In this document: piece after piece, positions 36,901-49,023 of the stretch
Layout: each line of letters starts with the position of its first letter
Numbering within the stretch: position 1 is the first letter of the stretch
NCBI GenBank assembly: GCA_030867875.1
Contig: JAOWCC010000403.1
Coordinates: 124,001 to 188,000 of the forward strand
From: Actinernus sp. WN-2022
Lineage: Eukaryota > Cnidaria > Anthozoa > Actiniaria > Actinernidae
Direction of reading: 5' to 3'
DNA: 64,000 nt
Position numbers and translations under genes: made by a program
Notes under the pieces: generated by a model
The model's database searches: none
Seen by the model: only the letters and a program-made list of their open reading frames with translations
Told to the model about the DNA's origin: nothing

Positions 36901-37559
36901 GGGCCGCGTCAGGCAAAAAGGGCCCGGACGACATTCAAGTTAAATAATTCCTACAACGGTGTTCCTAATAACAGGTTGAAGATTGTATTGTATTCTTGAC
37001 GAGAAGCGCTACATTTCATTCCTAACAATAAATGCCAGTTTCAAGAAATTGACAACATAAATCAGGGGTGAAATTTACGTGATTTTGATGCCAAGGCCCG
37101 ATCACAAATATGACCACAAAAATTAGGAATCCTGTCCGAGGGGATGATTTTGATGTATGACATCCATTTATACCTGCTGGCATTAAAGAGTAAAAAATAA
37201 ATAAGATGAACAAGATGATCACTTTTTGGCCAAGAAAAATCTTTTCTGCAGTCATTCTACTCCCCGTAGCTCATAATATGATTTTAGCAATAGTACAAGT
37301 TACACCTTAAAATAATCGTCTGATCACAAGGAATCATTTGCGCCTGGTAAAATTGTGATCACACCCTCGTGTAAAAATATCGTAAATTTCGTCTTCGATT
37401 TCACTGGTCAATTTCATGAAATCAGCACTACTCGCAAGTAGCACAATGTGGCGCTCGCGATGCATATTGCAATCGCACCACAAGTATAAAAAATATGGTA
37501 CAATTTAAAAAAACATTCACATATTATGTCGTCCGGGCCCTTTTTGCCTGACGCGGCCC
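36901..37559. mobile_element. 659-bp TIR element with AAAT target duplication
   Basis: Perfect 32-bp terminal inverted repeats start gggccgcgtcaggcaaaaag and end with the complement, ctttttgcctgacgcggccc. They are flanked by AAAT on both sides (36897-36900 and 37560-37563), consistent with a 4-bp target-site duplication. No transposase is encoded, so it is non-autonomous. Copies at 44178-44836 and 51455-52113 belong to the tandem units. The superfamily is not identified. Confidence 0.85.
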
Positions 37560-37782
37560 AAATGTTACTTGTGCATGTGAGATTTCGCGGTAGCACGCCA
37601 CGACCAAGGCTACACCTTTGCTAACCAAGTGTTGGCATGGTTGGATCTAAATGATGCTGGCTCAAAGCATTGTTTTTGTATAAATCAACTATTCTGGAGT
37701 TTGTATCTCAGTATTAGATGAATTCCTATATTTCACGATGAAATAATTGAAGTTCAACGAGAGAAACGTGGCATCAGTTTGT

Positions 37783-37885
37783 TTAGATCTCGTGTAGTCT
37801 CCCGTGTGTCGACAGTCAGAGGTATAAATAGAAACAAGGAGTGCCTAGCCCATTTTCAGCGTTATTGATTATTCCTAGTTTACCT
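37783..37885 (+). promoter_or_regulatory. TATA-containing conserved segment (candidate promoter)
   Basis: gtcgacagtcagaggtataaatagaaacaagg is followed by gcctagccca and, about 50 bp later, ccttttagggg, which could be a splice acceptor. The block recurs at 45060, 52337, 54045 and 55525. The last two have tatatgttgga in place of tataaataga. No downstream coding region is recognised, so its promoter role is inference. Confidence 0.35.
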
Positions 37886-38070
37886 TTTAGGGGAAGTTAT
37901 TTGAAAAACAGCCACTGATTGGCCCAATGGCCATTTGATTGGTCAATTTACATGGATATGAAAATATGTTGGACGTCCTACATGTACAATGGATCTTGTG
38001 TAAGGGAATGCACTCAAGCGATTCGAATGAACAAATATATTTTAATTTTAATTTTAGGTAATTGTTGTAA

Positions 38071-38372
38071 TAGACCAGTTCGCGGTAAATTCCGACATTT
38101 GGAAAGGGTGCAAACATGGCGCAAACATGGCGCGAAATACAGTGTTTGTATGGGAATCGATGGGAATCCGAGCCACGCTTCCCAGCACAGCTACATCCCT
38201 CAAATTTCGATATGTTAATCTTTTACCTGTATGTATCTGAAGAATATTTCAGAAATTTGATTTTACGGATTTTATTTGGCATCGGATTCCCATCGATTTC
38301 CATACAAACACTGTATTTCGCGCCATGTTTGCACCCCTTTCAAAATGTCGAAATTTACCTCAAACTGGTCTA
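38071..38372. mobile_element. MITE of the GACCAGTTCGCGG family (302 bp)
   Basis: It begins tagaccagttcgcggtaaat and ends aatttacctcaaactggtcta; the halves are complementary through catggcgcgaaatacagtgt and its inverse. Tandem-unit copy at 45348-45649. Family members at 27573 (partial) and 57683-58102. Confidence 0.9.
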
Positions 38373-39897
38373 TTATTCAGGCACTGATATCTCCAACATC
38401 ATAATGTGTTGAGTCATATATTAATTAATATTGAAAAATCTGCTTCATCTCAGATTTGGAAGTTTTCTTTTGGATTGAAAAACCCGCATTTCATAACATT
38501 TAAAAACGGTGTTTTCTCGTCATAGATGTCTTTATCCTGCATTAAAATTATTAGGTGTCTATGTGCAGTGCGTGCTTGGCCGCATGTCTACACCAAATGC
38601 AATTTCTTCACCAATGCGATTGTCCTGATCCGTTCTATCATCTTCAACTGTTAATATTCTTTACGAGCTCGGCGAGGCGGATGGATAAGGAACTTCATAA
38701 TTTTTTTTTTAATTGATGAAAAGTGTGAGTACATCAGAATCAAGTTAATTAGTACGTCGTGTGCATTCCATGTCACGGTACACCACTTAGAACTCATGAA
38801 TACGGAATGTTCATGTTAATTTATTCAAAAAATGAGATACTGGCGCTATGCCAATCACACACAGGCCAACATCAATGATGATAAAAATCTAACACATACA
38901 GAGCAACGAAAACGAAACTATTTCTCAGACCCGGTTCAGGGGTCAAATTTCGGGTAAAAACTGTTTTCCTTATTTCAGCACAGCGGAGTATGGTAAGTAC
39001 GCCAAGTTTCTCACGACAATAGGTATCGCCATTCTTGACTACTGGTTTGTGTGTAGTAAAACGTCACGTGGGCTGTCACGTGGGCTGTCACGTGATTTAC
39101 AACAGGAAATCAGTAAATTCAAAAACGCGGCTCCGAGTTTAAAACAGCTAGGGTGGTGAGTGGATACGTTTAGGTAAGGTTGAAGCCTTTTACCTAAATC
39201 AGCTTAGAAAAGATGACTACAATGTTTCGTTAACGAGTAATTAAGGCGAAAATATGCAAAATAGGTCACATGACTTTTTGTACCCTTAATATCTCCTTAT
39301 CTTTACATGATATTCATGTTTTCTAAGCGTGGTCTGAAACACTGCGGGAGGAGTAATGTTTTAGCAGTGTTACTTTATATGCATATGTTATCGTCGCAGC
39401 CGCATTTCACTTAAACGATTTTATATAATTATGACGTCATCGATCACGTGATACGACAACCATCCACTTAACAAATTTAAGGAAGTGGATATTAGTATTA
39501 TGGTGTAATTAGATTTTATTAGTCAAACTGTTATTTTCGTCAGAAAACATTTTTTTTAGGCTACCAGCTTCCTTACAGGACCCCTCTCCAGCATTACTGG
39601 AAAATAACACGAGAGTGCATTCTCCTCGTACAACAGAAAGAAAAACTGAATTTTGAGTTATTGTTATTTTTATTTTCCCTTTATTTTAATGTTGACTGTG
39701 TTACAAAAGCTGTCAACAGCCTAATCCATCAGTATAATGTCTAGACACTACACTTGACTTTCTCCTGGCAAGACATCTGTAGATCCCTATTTATAAGAGA
39801 AAAGCAGTGATACATCGTGTTAGAGCGTTCGTTGTATTAATAGACATTTGAAGGACATGTAACATAGAATACAATAGGGAGGAGTACAGAGAGGTAT
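38373..39897. other. No gene; E-box cluster
   Basis: Three tandem 12-bp tcacgtgggctg-type units lie at 39064-39092. A tgacgtcatcgatcacgtga site is near 39433. A splice-like ttccttatttcag followed 14 bases later by gtaagt lies near 38990, but I cannot tie it to a gene. The same sequence is repeated at 45650-47174. Confidence 0.4.
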
Positions 39898-40179
39898 AGC
39901 CTGCTTTCAGGCGGTAGATGGTGTTCTTTTCGCGCAGCAAACGGATCATCGAAGCGGCCGCCATATTGGCCGAGCGTGATTGAGACTTGGGATCGAATGA
40001 CAAATGGAGAGGGGAGGGGATGGGGGAAAAGAAGCAGATCTGAAGGTCTTTCCTTTCTGCTTCTCCCCCTCCCCCTCCATTTGTCATTCGATCCCAGGTC
40101 TCAGTCACGCCAATATGGCGACCGCTTCGATGATCCGTTTGCTGCACAAAAAACACCATCTACCGCCTGAAAGCAGGCT
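39898..40179. mobile_element. Foldback element beside peptide exon 2
   Basis: Arms of about 110 bp: agcctgctttcaggcggtag at the left and its complement, ctaccgcctgaaagcaggct, at the right, both continuing through gatcatcgaagcgg and a cgccatattggc motif to cattcgatccca. The centre is purine/pyrimidine rich. Copy at 47175-47456. Confidence 0.85.
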
Positions 40180-40258
40180 AAGAGAGGTACAAATAATGAG
40201 TGCCAACCATTCATATAACCGTTTTAGTGACAATGATAATCAAGCTAACTTACATTCT

Positions 40259-40710
40259 TTATCCTCCCCAATGACAGCATTTAGGATAAGAGGAAAGGCA
40301 TCCTGTTGCTCCTGCAAGGACGGTCCATCCGGCTCCATCGCATTGTGTATTACAATTTCCGGTTTCTGAACCCTTTCTACATTTGCGGTACATGCCACGA
40401 CTGTTTAAATATATACAAATATGAAATTCGTAGATTAAAATAGATAGATCAAGTAATAACATCGTGATGTTAATTCCATTCATTGTTTTCGTGTTGTTTT
40501 GTTCTCTAAAACAATGGATATGTGGATATATTTTCGCAAGAAATGTTTAGATACAACTTTATGGATAGGACACTGAGTTTTGCTGATTCAGAATATAGAT
40601 GCAACTTACTCATTCATGATGTGCTCCACATAATCATCGTAGTATGGCTTACTCCGAGCCCCAACGAGTGAAATGGCGAGAAGAAGAACTGCGAAAGTTA
40701 AGAACTTCAT
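40259..40710 (-). CDS. Secreted six-cysteine (beta/big-defensin-like) peptide, copy 1
   Basis: Two exons on the minus strand, 40610-40710 and 40259-40400, with donor GTAAGT, acceptor AAACAG and matching phase, give an 80-residue precursor. It has an N-terminal signal peptide (MKFLTFAVLLLAISLVGAR), a short acidic linker (YYDDYVEHIM) and a C-terminal domain with six cysteines spaced C-x8-C-x3-C-x13-C-x6-CC and a Trp between Cys3 and Cys4. This fits the beta/big-defensin consensus, so an antimicrobial role is plausible; a venom-type channel-binding peptide is the alternative. Disulfide pairing cannot be seen. A TATA-like tatatatatata lies about 80 bp upstream. Flanked by foldback elements; paralog of 47536-47987 and 33301-34420. 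Confidence 0.72.
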
Positions 40711-40719
40711 GATTTCCTA

Positions 40720-41274
40720 AAAGGTAGAAGAAGACTATGTGAACATCGCAAGAAAATGATTGAATAATCTCAGTCACTATTAAACTATATATATATATAT
40801 TATATTATAATTAAGTAATGGTCCAGATAAGAACTGTAGTGTCTGCGGCAAGGAATGTTAAAAGGTGTTAATTTTCTATTATTCTTTCTCGTAATTTCAT
40901 TGGTTGATACATATAAATTCAATAGAAACCCATCGAAATAATGCATTTTCATTCGATATTTTTTGTGGTTTTAATTTATTTTTGATCACACTAACTATGG
41001 TTTAATTTCGAAGAATATCGTGTGTGGGGAAAGTTCTCAAATTTGCGATTGAAACATCCTTTGTTTTCTCTATATCCGATTGGCTGGATGGTGGCTTCTC
41101 TGCGTTTTCACAGAAAAAAGAGCCAATAGCATAAAAAATACTTTATTTTCGAGATGTAGTTTGGACTATAGCTACCTCCTAAAGCACTTAAGGCATATTC
41201 AAGCAAAATTATATGTGGGGGAGGCTCATTGCCGCAGAACAATGGATTCTACTACAATTCTTATCTGGACCAGA
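40720..41274. other. Peptide promoter region, otherwise featureless
   Basis: On the minus strand a TATA-like run (near 40785-40800) and a conserved leader shared with the 34.4-kb paralog precede the peptide ATG. Further out no feature is recognised. Repeated at 47997-48551. Confidence 0.45.
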
Positions 41275-41746
41275 TTACTTAAAGTGCATATAAGCCCTAG
41301 CCAGTTATCTTTGATATCGATTGTACATGAAGTGGATAGTCCAACGGTAGAATATTTCTTGATTTGGATGTTTCGCCTATGAGATATAAAGGTTTATATT
41401 TCCAATATGCTAATGATGTGATGTCATCACCGACATTTGCTGAATTTCTTTGTGCTTGTAAATTAAGCTATTTTCTAATTTAGAAAATTGTTTTTGTAAA
41501 ATCACTTTGATAAGCTTCAAATATAACTTAGAATTTAAAAATAGGTAATTTGTCTCCACCATCATGCTTTTGTATAATAAGTGATGTCGGTGATGACATC
41601 ACCTCATTAGCATATTGGAAATATAAACCTTTATATCTCGTAGACGCAACACCCAAATCAAGAAATATTCTACCTTTGGACTATCCACTTCATGTACAAT
41701 CGATATCAAAGATAACTGGCTAGGGCTTATATGCACTTTAAGTATC
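41275..41746. mobile_element. Large foldback element, arms about 175 bp
   Basis: aaagtgcatataagccctag at the left pairs with ctagggcttatatgcacttt at the right. Pairing continues through atcgattgtacatgaagtgg, aatatttcttgatttgg and tccaatatgctaatga to gatgtcatcaccgacat. The unpaired loop is about 110 bp. No coding content. Copy at 48552-49023. Confidence 0.9.
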
Positions 41747-42105
41747 AAATCGTAAATAGTTCATGAAGCAAAAACAAAGGAAATTTTAAAATAACACACC
41801 CGTGTGGTATCAGCAAGACACTGATGTTTTAATCATCAGTCCTGTATCCAACAACACCATGCTAGTGTCTGCTAGGGAAATGTCTCACAACCGATCACTG
41901 GCTTCCCCTATCCCAGCTGTTGGGTGAAATGTCAAGGAAAACTCTACTCTTTAATGCACAGAGACCAGTCTGATCAATGTGGGACCTGTTGTTGTGCACA
42001 CTGCGCATGACCGTAAGTACACTACAGAGCTGAACTCTCTTTTTTACGTTTTTCCATCAATTTCATATATTTTTTAATTTGATATAAGCTTCATTTGATA
42101 AGTAG

Positions 42106-42198
42106 TTTACAACGTTCGTGTTGTATCAGTCTATACAATCTCTCGCCTATGGCTCGAGATTGTATAGGCTGATACAACACTCCTACTCATGTTGTAAA
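42106..42198. repeat. Hairpin element of about 93 bp
   Basis: tttacaac...gttgtatcagtctatacaat pairs with attgtataggctgatacaac...gttgtaaa around a short loop (42148 region). Copy at 49383-49475, with one A to C difference in the loop. Confidence 0.85.
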
Positions 42199-42514
42199 CA
42201 CTACATAAAATATATAGCATGTGTAGGAAAACAGGCTTTGTGCATTAGTGACACGAATTGGGTTATCCTCCGTGCATTTGTTGGTTGTTCAATTCCTAAT
42301 ATGTCATGATATCATTACGCCACACACGGTTGATTGAATGGTTTGCGTACTTTGGTTAGTCATTTCAGCTCAATTTCTCAAACTCATTGTGAGCACAATA
42401 GAAATTATGACCATGACGAGTATTTAGTAATCGTTTCCAAATACAGCTCGCATTTCAAAACGTTTAGATCGGCTTTGCCTCGGTTTTCCACCCCGTCAGT
42501 CTCACTGTATTTAG

Positions 42515-43331
42515 GAGGGAAGGTTTACACGTCTGGAAGAACAAAAAGGAGGAAAAAGAATTCATTACAGTTGAAGAGAAGGAAACATTCTGGAGGATGA
42601 ACTTGCTTGGAGCTTCGACAGCTAAGTCCTTATTAAATACTTTTACAATTATAATGGTAAACTTTTCGGATTGAGAGGAGGCGAGCATAGAGGCCTTGTG
42701 CTCACTAATTTTGAAATAGGGCCGAACTTCATAAAGTTCGAGCAAAATGAATGCAAAACGTTTCATGGAGACCTACATGATTTAAAATATGTGCCTAGAG
42801 TTGTCAAACACGTTTGCCATAATTCGGTAAGGGAAAAGCACGAACGGTGTGTTGTAGAAATATACCAGTTATATATTGGTTTTTAGTTCAAAGTATCGGT
42901 AAAAGTATAAGTGCATTTTACTTTAGGCCGTCCAAATCCAAGCTTGGTTTTGAGAAATCTCCAGTGGGCATAAACTCCCTGAATAATATTTTGCCGGAGA
43001 TGTGTAAGGCGGTAGGCCTAAAGCGTAAAACTGCTCATTGTCTACGTATAACTTGCGCATCTTCTCTCTTCAATGCTGGTGTAGAAGAGAAATTAATAAG
43101 GGAAAGAACAGGCAACCGTTCTGAGGCCTTATATATTCAAGTATGAAAAGCCTATATAGCGTAGAGAATGTAGCTAAGGTATTTGCAGTGTTAGCACCAA
43201 CGTCTACTAGTACAGCAACTAGAGTCTCAGAGAAAGAACTGAGTAGTCAGATTAAGAGAGGTGCTAGCAATGAGAAAGTTTTTGATTTCCGTAAAGGCGT
43301 ATTTCAGAATTGCTTTTTTAACATATTGTAA
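42515..43331 (+). pseudogene. Crypton-type tyrosine recombinase, copy 2
   Basis: Same sequence and same three frame-breaking lesions as copy 1, but truncated at its 5' end by the tandem junction. HCLRITCASSLF and RTGNRSEAL are intact as motifs. Shared lesions show that it was already dead when the unit was duplicated. Confidence 0.88.
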
Positions 43332-43559
43332 ATAAGGATAAATAATGCATGATATTGCTAATTAAAATGCAAGTGTTTGATCAGCATGTTTGATCTGATA
43401 TCAAAACCCTTAAGATTTTGATCTGGTGCTTCATTGGGTATCGAGATTCATGCACCTGACCAAAATGGGATGACCCGATTGGTTGTCAACGTTATGAATT
43501 ATTAATGAGTTTGAGAACTGATGATCAAGGTCGATCACCTCAAGCTATAAAGGCCCGAT

Positions 43560-43679
43560 TCAAACGTCGAATTTTTCATGCGCCGAATGCAATTGAAACA
43601 CAAGATAATTAGGCGGTTTCTTTTGATCTAATTAGGTTCGGCGCATGAACATTTCGACGTTTGAATCGAGCCTAAGTTT
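43560..43679. mobile_element. MITE copy in tandem unit 2
   Basis: Counterpart of 36283-36402, displaced by 7277 bp. Confidence 0.85.
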
Positions 43680-44177
43680 TGTCATTAACATGTGCTTTAC
43701 TCACTAGAACCTGTAAAACCGATAACAAATCTTCAAACTGCGCACAACACTGAAACGACACTTGAAGAAAAGGTAAAGCAACGTCAACTGACATCATGCA
43801 CTAATTTGGACAAGCTTATCAACGATGTTCACATAATGTTCACATATTGAAATACTACTACGTTTTAGTTAACTCTTTATTACAACTAGCATAATATTTC
43901 GTTTTCGTTTCCCGCCAAATCTATGTTAGACGATGTTTCCCGCCAAATATATAATGTCAGACGAAGTTTATTGTTATTATTGATCATCGTATCTACTTAG
44001 ATACGCTATATTTATTATCTTTTACCCGCCACTATGGCCGTTTGACCTTTTTGTAACATCCTGTACAGTCTTTAATAAATATGAGATGAGATGAGATGAG
44101 ATGAGAAGTGTGCATCCCGAACGTAAGATCAGGCGGTGCTTAAAAAAAAACGTTTAACGGTGGTGCATAAGACAAAT

Positions 44178-44836
44178 GGGCCGCGTCAGGCAAAAAGGGC
44201 CCGGACGACATTCAAGTTAAATAATTCCTACAACGGTGTTCCTAATAACAGGTTGAAGATTGTATTGTATTCTTGACGAGAAGCGCTACATTTCATTCCT
44301 AACAATAAATGCCAGTTTCAAGAAATTGACAACATAAATCAGGGGTGAAATTTACGTGATTTTGATGCCAAGGCCCGATCACAAATATGACCACAAAAAT
44401 TAGGAATCCTGTCCGAGGGGATGATTTTGATGTATGACATCCATTTATACCTGCTGGCATTAAAGAGTAAAAAATAAATAAGATGAACAAGATGATCACT
44501 TTTTGGCCAAGAAAAATCTTTTCTGCAGTCATTCTACTCCCCGTAGCTCATAATATGATTTTAGCAATAGTACAAGTTACACCTTAAAATAATCGTCTGA
44601 TCACAAGGAATCATTTGCGCCTGGTAAAATTGTGATCACACCCTCGTGTAAAAATATCGTAAATTTCGTCTTCGATTTCACTGGTCAATTTCATGAAATC
44701 AGCACTACTCGCAAGTAGCACAATGTGGCGCTCGCGATGCATATTGCAATCGCACCACAAGTATAAAAAATATGGTACAATTTAAAAAAACATTCACATA
44801 TTATGTCGTCCGGGCCCTTTTTGCCTGACGCGGCCC
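44178..44836. mobile_element. 659-bp TIR element in tandem unit 2
   Basis: Counterpart of 36901-37559 with the same AAAT flanks, displaced by 7277 bp. Confidence 0.85.
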
Positions 44837-45347
44837 AAATGTTACTTGTGCATGTGAGATTTCGCGGTAGCACGCCACGACCAAGGCTACACCTTTGCTA
44901 ACCAAGTGTTGGCATGGTTGGATCTAAATGATGCTGGCTCAAAGCATTGTTTTTGTATAAATCAACTATTCTGGAGTTTGTATCTCAGTATTAGATGAAT
45001 TCCTATATTTCACGATGAAATAATTGAAGTTCAACGAGAGAAACGTGGCATCAGTTTGTTTAGATCTCGTGTAGTCTCCCGTGTGTCGACAGTCAGAGGT
45101 ATAAATAGAAACAAGGAGTGCCTAGCCCATTTTCAGCGTTATTGATTATTCCTAGTTTACCTTTTAGGGGAAGTTATTTGAAAAACAGCCACTGATTGGC
45201 CCAATGGCCATTTGATTGGTCAATTTACATGGATATGAAAATATGTTGGACGTCCTACATGTACAATGGATCTTGTGTAAGGGAATGCACTCAAGCGATT
45301 CGAATGAACAAATATATTTTAATTTTAATTTTAGGTAATTGTTGTAA

Positions 45348-45649
45348 TAGACCAGTTCGCGGTAAATTCCGACATTTGGAAAGGGTGCAAACATGGCGCA
45401 AACATGGCGCGAAATACAGTGTTTGTATGGGAATCGATGGGAATCCGAGCCACGCTTCCCAGCACAGCTACATCCCTCAAATTTCGATATGTTAATCTTT
45501 TACCTGTATGTATCTGAAGAATATTTCAGAAATTTGATTTTACGGATTTTATTTGGCATCGGATTCCCATCGATTTCCATACAAACACTGTATTTCGCGC
45601 CATGTTTGCACCCCTTTCAAAATGTCGAAATTTACCTCAAACTGGTCTA
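45348..45649. mobile_element. GACCAGTTCGCGG MITE in tandem unit 2
   Basis: Counterpart of 38071-38372, displaced by 7277 bp. Confidence 0.9.
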
Positions 45650-47174
45650 TTATTCAGGCACTGATATCTCCAACATCATAATGTGTTGAGTCATATATTA
45701 ATTAATATTGAAAAATCTGCTTCATCTCAGATTTGGAAGTTTTCTTTTGGATTGAAAAACCCGCATTTCATAACATTTAAAAACGGTGTTTTCTCGTCAT
45801 AGATGTCTTTATCCTGCATTAAAATTATTAGGTGTCTATGTGCAGTGCGTGCTTGGCCGCATGTCTACACCAAATGCAATTTCTTCACCAATGCGATTGT
45901 CCTGATCCGTTCTATCATCTTCAACTGTTAATATTCTTTACGAGCTCGGCGAGGCGGATGGATAAGGAACTTCATAATTTTTTTTTTAATTGATGAAAAG
46001 TGTGAGTACATCAGAATCAAGTTAATTAGTACGTCGTGTGCATTCCATGTCACGGTACACCACTTAGAACTCATGAATACGGAATGTTCATGTTAATTTA
46101 TTCAAAAAATGAGATACTGGCGCTATGCCAATCACACACAGGCCAACATCAATGATGATAAAAATCTAACACATACAGAGCAACGAAAACGAAACTATTT
46201 CTCAGACCCGGTTCAGGGGTCAAATTTCGGGTAAAAACTGTTTTCCTTATTTCAGCACAGCGGAGTATGGTAAGTACGCCAAGTTTCTCACGACAATAGG
46301 TATCGCCATTCTTGACTACTGGTTTGTGTGTAGTAAAACGTCACGTGGGCTGTCACGTGGGCTGTCACGTGATTTACAACAGGAAATCAGTAAATTCAAA
46401 AACGCGGCTCCGAGTTTAAAACAGCTAGGGTGGTGAGTGGATACGTTTAGGTAAGGTTGAAGCCTTTTACCTAAATCAGCTTAGAAAAGATGACTACAAT
46501 GTTTCGTTAACGAGTAATTAAGGCGAAAATATGCAAAATAGGTCACATGACTTTTTGTACCCTTAATATCTCCTTATCTTTACATGATATTCATGTTTTC
46601 TAAGCGTGGTCTGAAACACTGCGGGAGGAGTAATGTTTTAGCAGTGTTACTTTATATGCATATGTTATCGTCGCAGCCGCATTTCACTTAAACGATTTTA
46701 TATAATTATGACGTCATCGATCACGTGATACGACAACCATCCACTTAACAAATTTAAGGAAGTGGATATTAGTATTATGGTGTAATTAGATTTTATTAGT
46801 CAAACTGTTATTTTCGTCAGAAAACATTTTTTTTAGGCTACCAGCTTCCTTACAGGACCCCTCTCCAGCATTACTGGAAAATAACACGAGAGTGCATTCT
46901 CCTCGTACAACAGAAAGAAAAACTGAATTTTGAGTTATTGTTATTTTTATTTTCCCTTTATTTTAATGTTGACTGTGTTACAAAAGCTGTCAACAGCCTA
47001 ATCCATCAGTATAATGTCTAGACACTACACTTGACTTTCTCCTGGCAAGACATCTGTAGATCCCTATTTATAAGAGAAAAGCAGTGATACATCGTGTTAG
47101 AGCGTTCGTTGTATTAATAGACATTTGAAGGACATGTAACATAGAATACAATAGGGAGGAGTACAGAGAGGTAT

Positions 47175-47456
47175 AGCCTGCTTTCAGGCGGTAGATGGTG
47201 TTCTTTTCGCGCAGCAAACGGATCATCGAAGCGGCCGCCATATTGGCCGAGCGTGATTGAGACTTGGGATCGAATGACAAATGGAGAGGGGAGGGGATGG
47301 GGGAAAAGAAGCAGATCTGAAGGTCTTTCCTTTCTGCTTCTCCCCCTCCCCCTCCATTTGTCATTCGATCCCAGGTCTCAGTCACGCCAATATGGCGACC
47401 GCTTCGATGATCCGTTTGCTGCACAAAAAACACCATCTACCGCCTGAAAGCAGGCT
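47175..47456. mobile_element. Foldback element in tandem unit 2
   Basis: Counterpart of 39898-40179, beside peptide copy 2. Confidence 0.85.
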
Positions 47457-47535
47457 AAGAGAGGTACAAATAATGAGTGCCAACCATTCATATAACCGTT
47501 TTAGTGACAATGATAATCAAGCTAACTTACATTCT

Positions 47536-47987
47536 TTATCCTCCCCAATGACAGCATTTAGGATAAGAGGAAAGGCATCCTGTTGCTCCTGCAAGGACGG
47601 TCCATCCGGCTCCATCGCATTGTGTATTACAATTTCCGGTTTCTGAACCCTTTCTACATTTGCGGTACATGCCACGACTGTTTAAATATATACAAATATG
47701 AAATTCGTAGATTAAAATAGATAGATCAAGTAATAACATCGTGATGTTAATTCCATTCATTGTTTTCGTGTTGTTTTGTTCTCTAAAACAATGGATATGT
47801 GGATATATTTTCGCAAGAAATGTTTAGATACAACTTTATGGATAGGACACTGAGTTTTGCTGATTCAGAATATAGATGCAACTTACTCATTCATGATGTG
47901 CTCCACATAATCATCGTAGTATGGCTTACTCCGAGCCCCAACGAGTGAAATGGCGAGAAGAAGAACTGCGAAAGTTAAGAACTTCAT
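47536..47987 (-). CDS. Secreted six-cysteine (beta/big-defensin-like) peptide, copy 2
   Basis: Exons 47887-47987 and 47536-47677, identical in structure to copy 1: signal peptide, acidic linker and six-cysteine domain with C-x8-C-x3-C-x13-C-x6-CC. I see no coding difference from copy 1. If the array is real, this doubles the dose of the gene. The partial third unit stops before reaching a third such copy. Confidence 0.72.
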
Positions 47988-48551
47988 GATTTCCTAAAAG
48001 GTAGAAGAAGACTATGTGAACATCGCAAGAAAATGATTGAATAATCTCAGTCACTATTAAACTATATATATATATATTATATTATAATTAAGTAATGGTC
48101 CAGATAAGAACTGTAGTGTCTGCGGCAAGGAATGTTAAAAGGTGTTAATTTTCTATTATTCTTTCTCGTAATTTCATTGGTTGATACATATAAATTCAAT
48201 AGAAACCCATCGAAATAATGCATTTTCATTCGATATTTTTTGTGGTTTTAATTTATTTTTGATCACACTAACTATGGTTTAATTTCGAAGAATATCGTGT
48301 GTGGGGAAAGTTCTCAAATTTGCGATTGAAACATCCTTTGTTTTCTCTATATCCGATTGGCTGGATGGTGGCTTCTCTGCGTTTTCACAGAAAAAAGAGC
48401 CAATAGCATAAAAAATACTTTATTTTCGAGATGTAGTTTGGACTATAGCTACCTCCTAAAGCACTTAAGGCATATTCAAGCAAAATTATATGTGGGGGAG
48501 GCTCATTGCCGCAGAACAATGGATTCTACTACAATTCTTATCTGGACCAGA

Positions 48552-49023
48552 TTACTTAAAGTGCATATAAGCCCTAGCCAGTTATCTTTGATATCGATTG
48601 TACATGAAGTGGATAGTCCAACGGTAGAATATTTCTTGATTTGGATGTTTCGCCTATGAGATATAAAGGTTTATATTTCCAATATGCTAATGATGTGATG
48701 TCATCACCGACATTTGCTGAATTTCTTTGTGCTTGTAAATTAAGCTATTTTCTAATTTAGAAAATTGTTTTTGTAAAATCACTTTGATAAGCTTCAAATA
48801 TAACTTAGAATTTAAAAATAGGTAATTTGTCTCCACCATCATGCTTTTGTATAATAAGTGATGTCGGTGATGACATCACCTCATTAGCATATTGGAAATA
48901 TAAACCTTTATATCTCGTAGACGCAACACCCAAATCAAGAAATATTCTACCTTTGGACTATCCACTTCATGTACAATCGATATCAAAGATAACTGGCTAG
49001 GGCTTATATGCACTTTAAGTATC
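48552..49023. mobile_element. Large foldback element in tandem unit 2
   Basis: Counterpart of 41275-41746. Confidence 0.9.

Larger units (their letters stand above)
35238..42514. repeat. 7277-bp tandem unit 1
   Basis: Unit 1 of a head-to-tail array. The start is gagggaaggtttacacgtc at 35238; the identical string recurs at 42515 and 49792. Contents in order: Crypton pseudogene (plus), a 120-bp MITE, a LINE-like (atgag)n tail, a 659-bp TIR element, a TATA-containing segment, a 302-bp MITE, foldback elements, and the secreted peptide gene (minus). Confidence 0.97.

Noticed and set aside
38116..38412. Plus-strand frames of about 98 codons (also at 45393)
   Set aside because: They run through a palindromic MITE and have no protein-like features.
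39791..40159. 122-codon minus-strand frame and overlapping plus-strand frames (40004-40369)
   Set aside because: They lie mostly on the foldback element at 39898-40179, whose arms read open on both strands.
42334..42600. 88-codon frame spanning the tandem junction
   Set aside because: A chimera of unit-end sequence and out-of-frame Crypton sequence created by the duplication.
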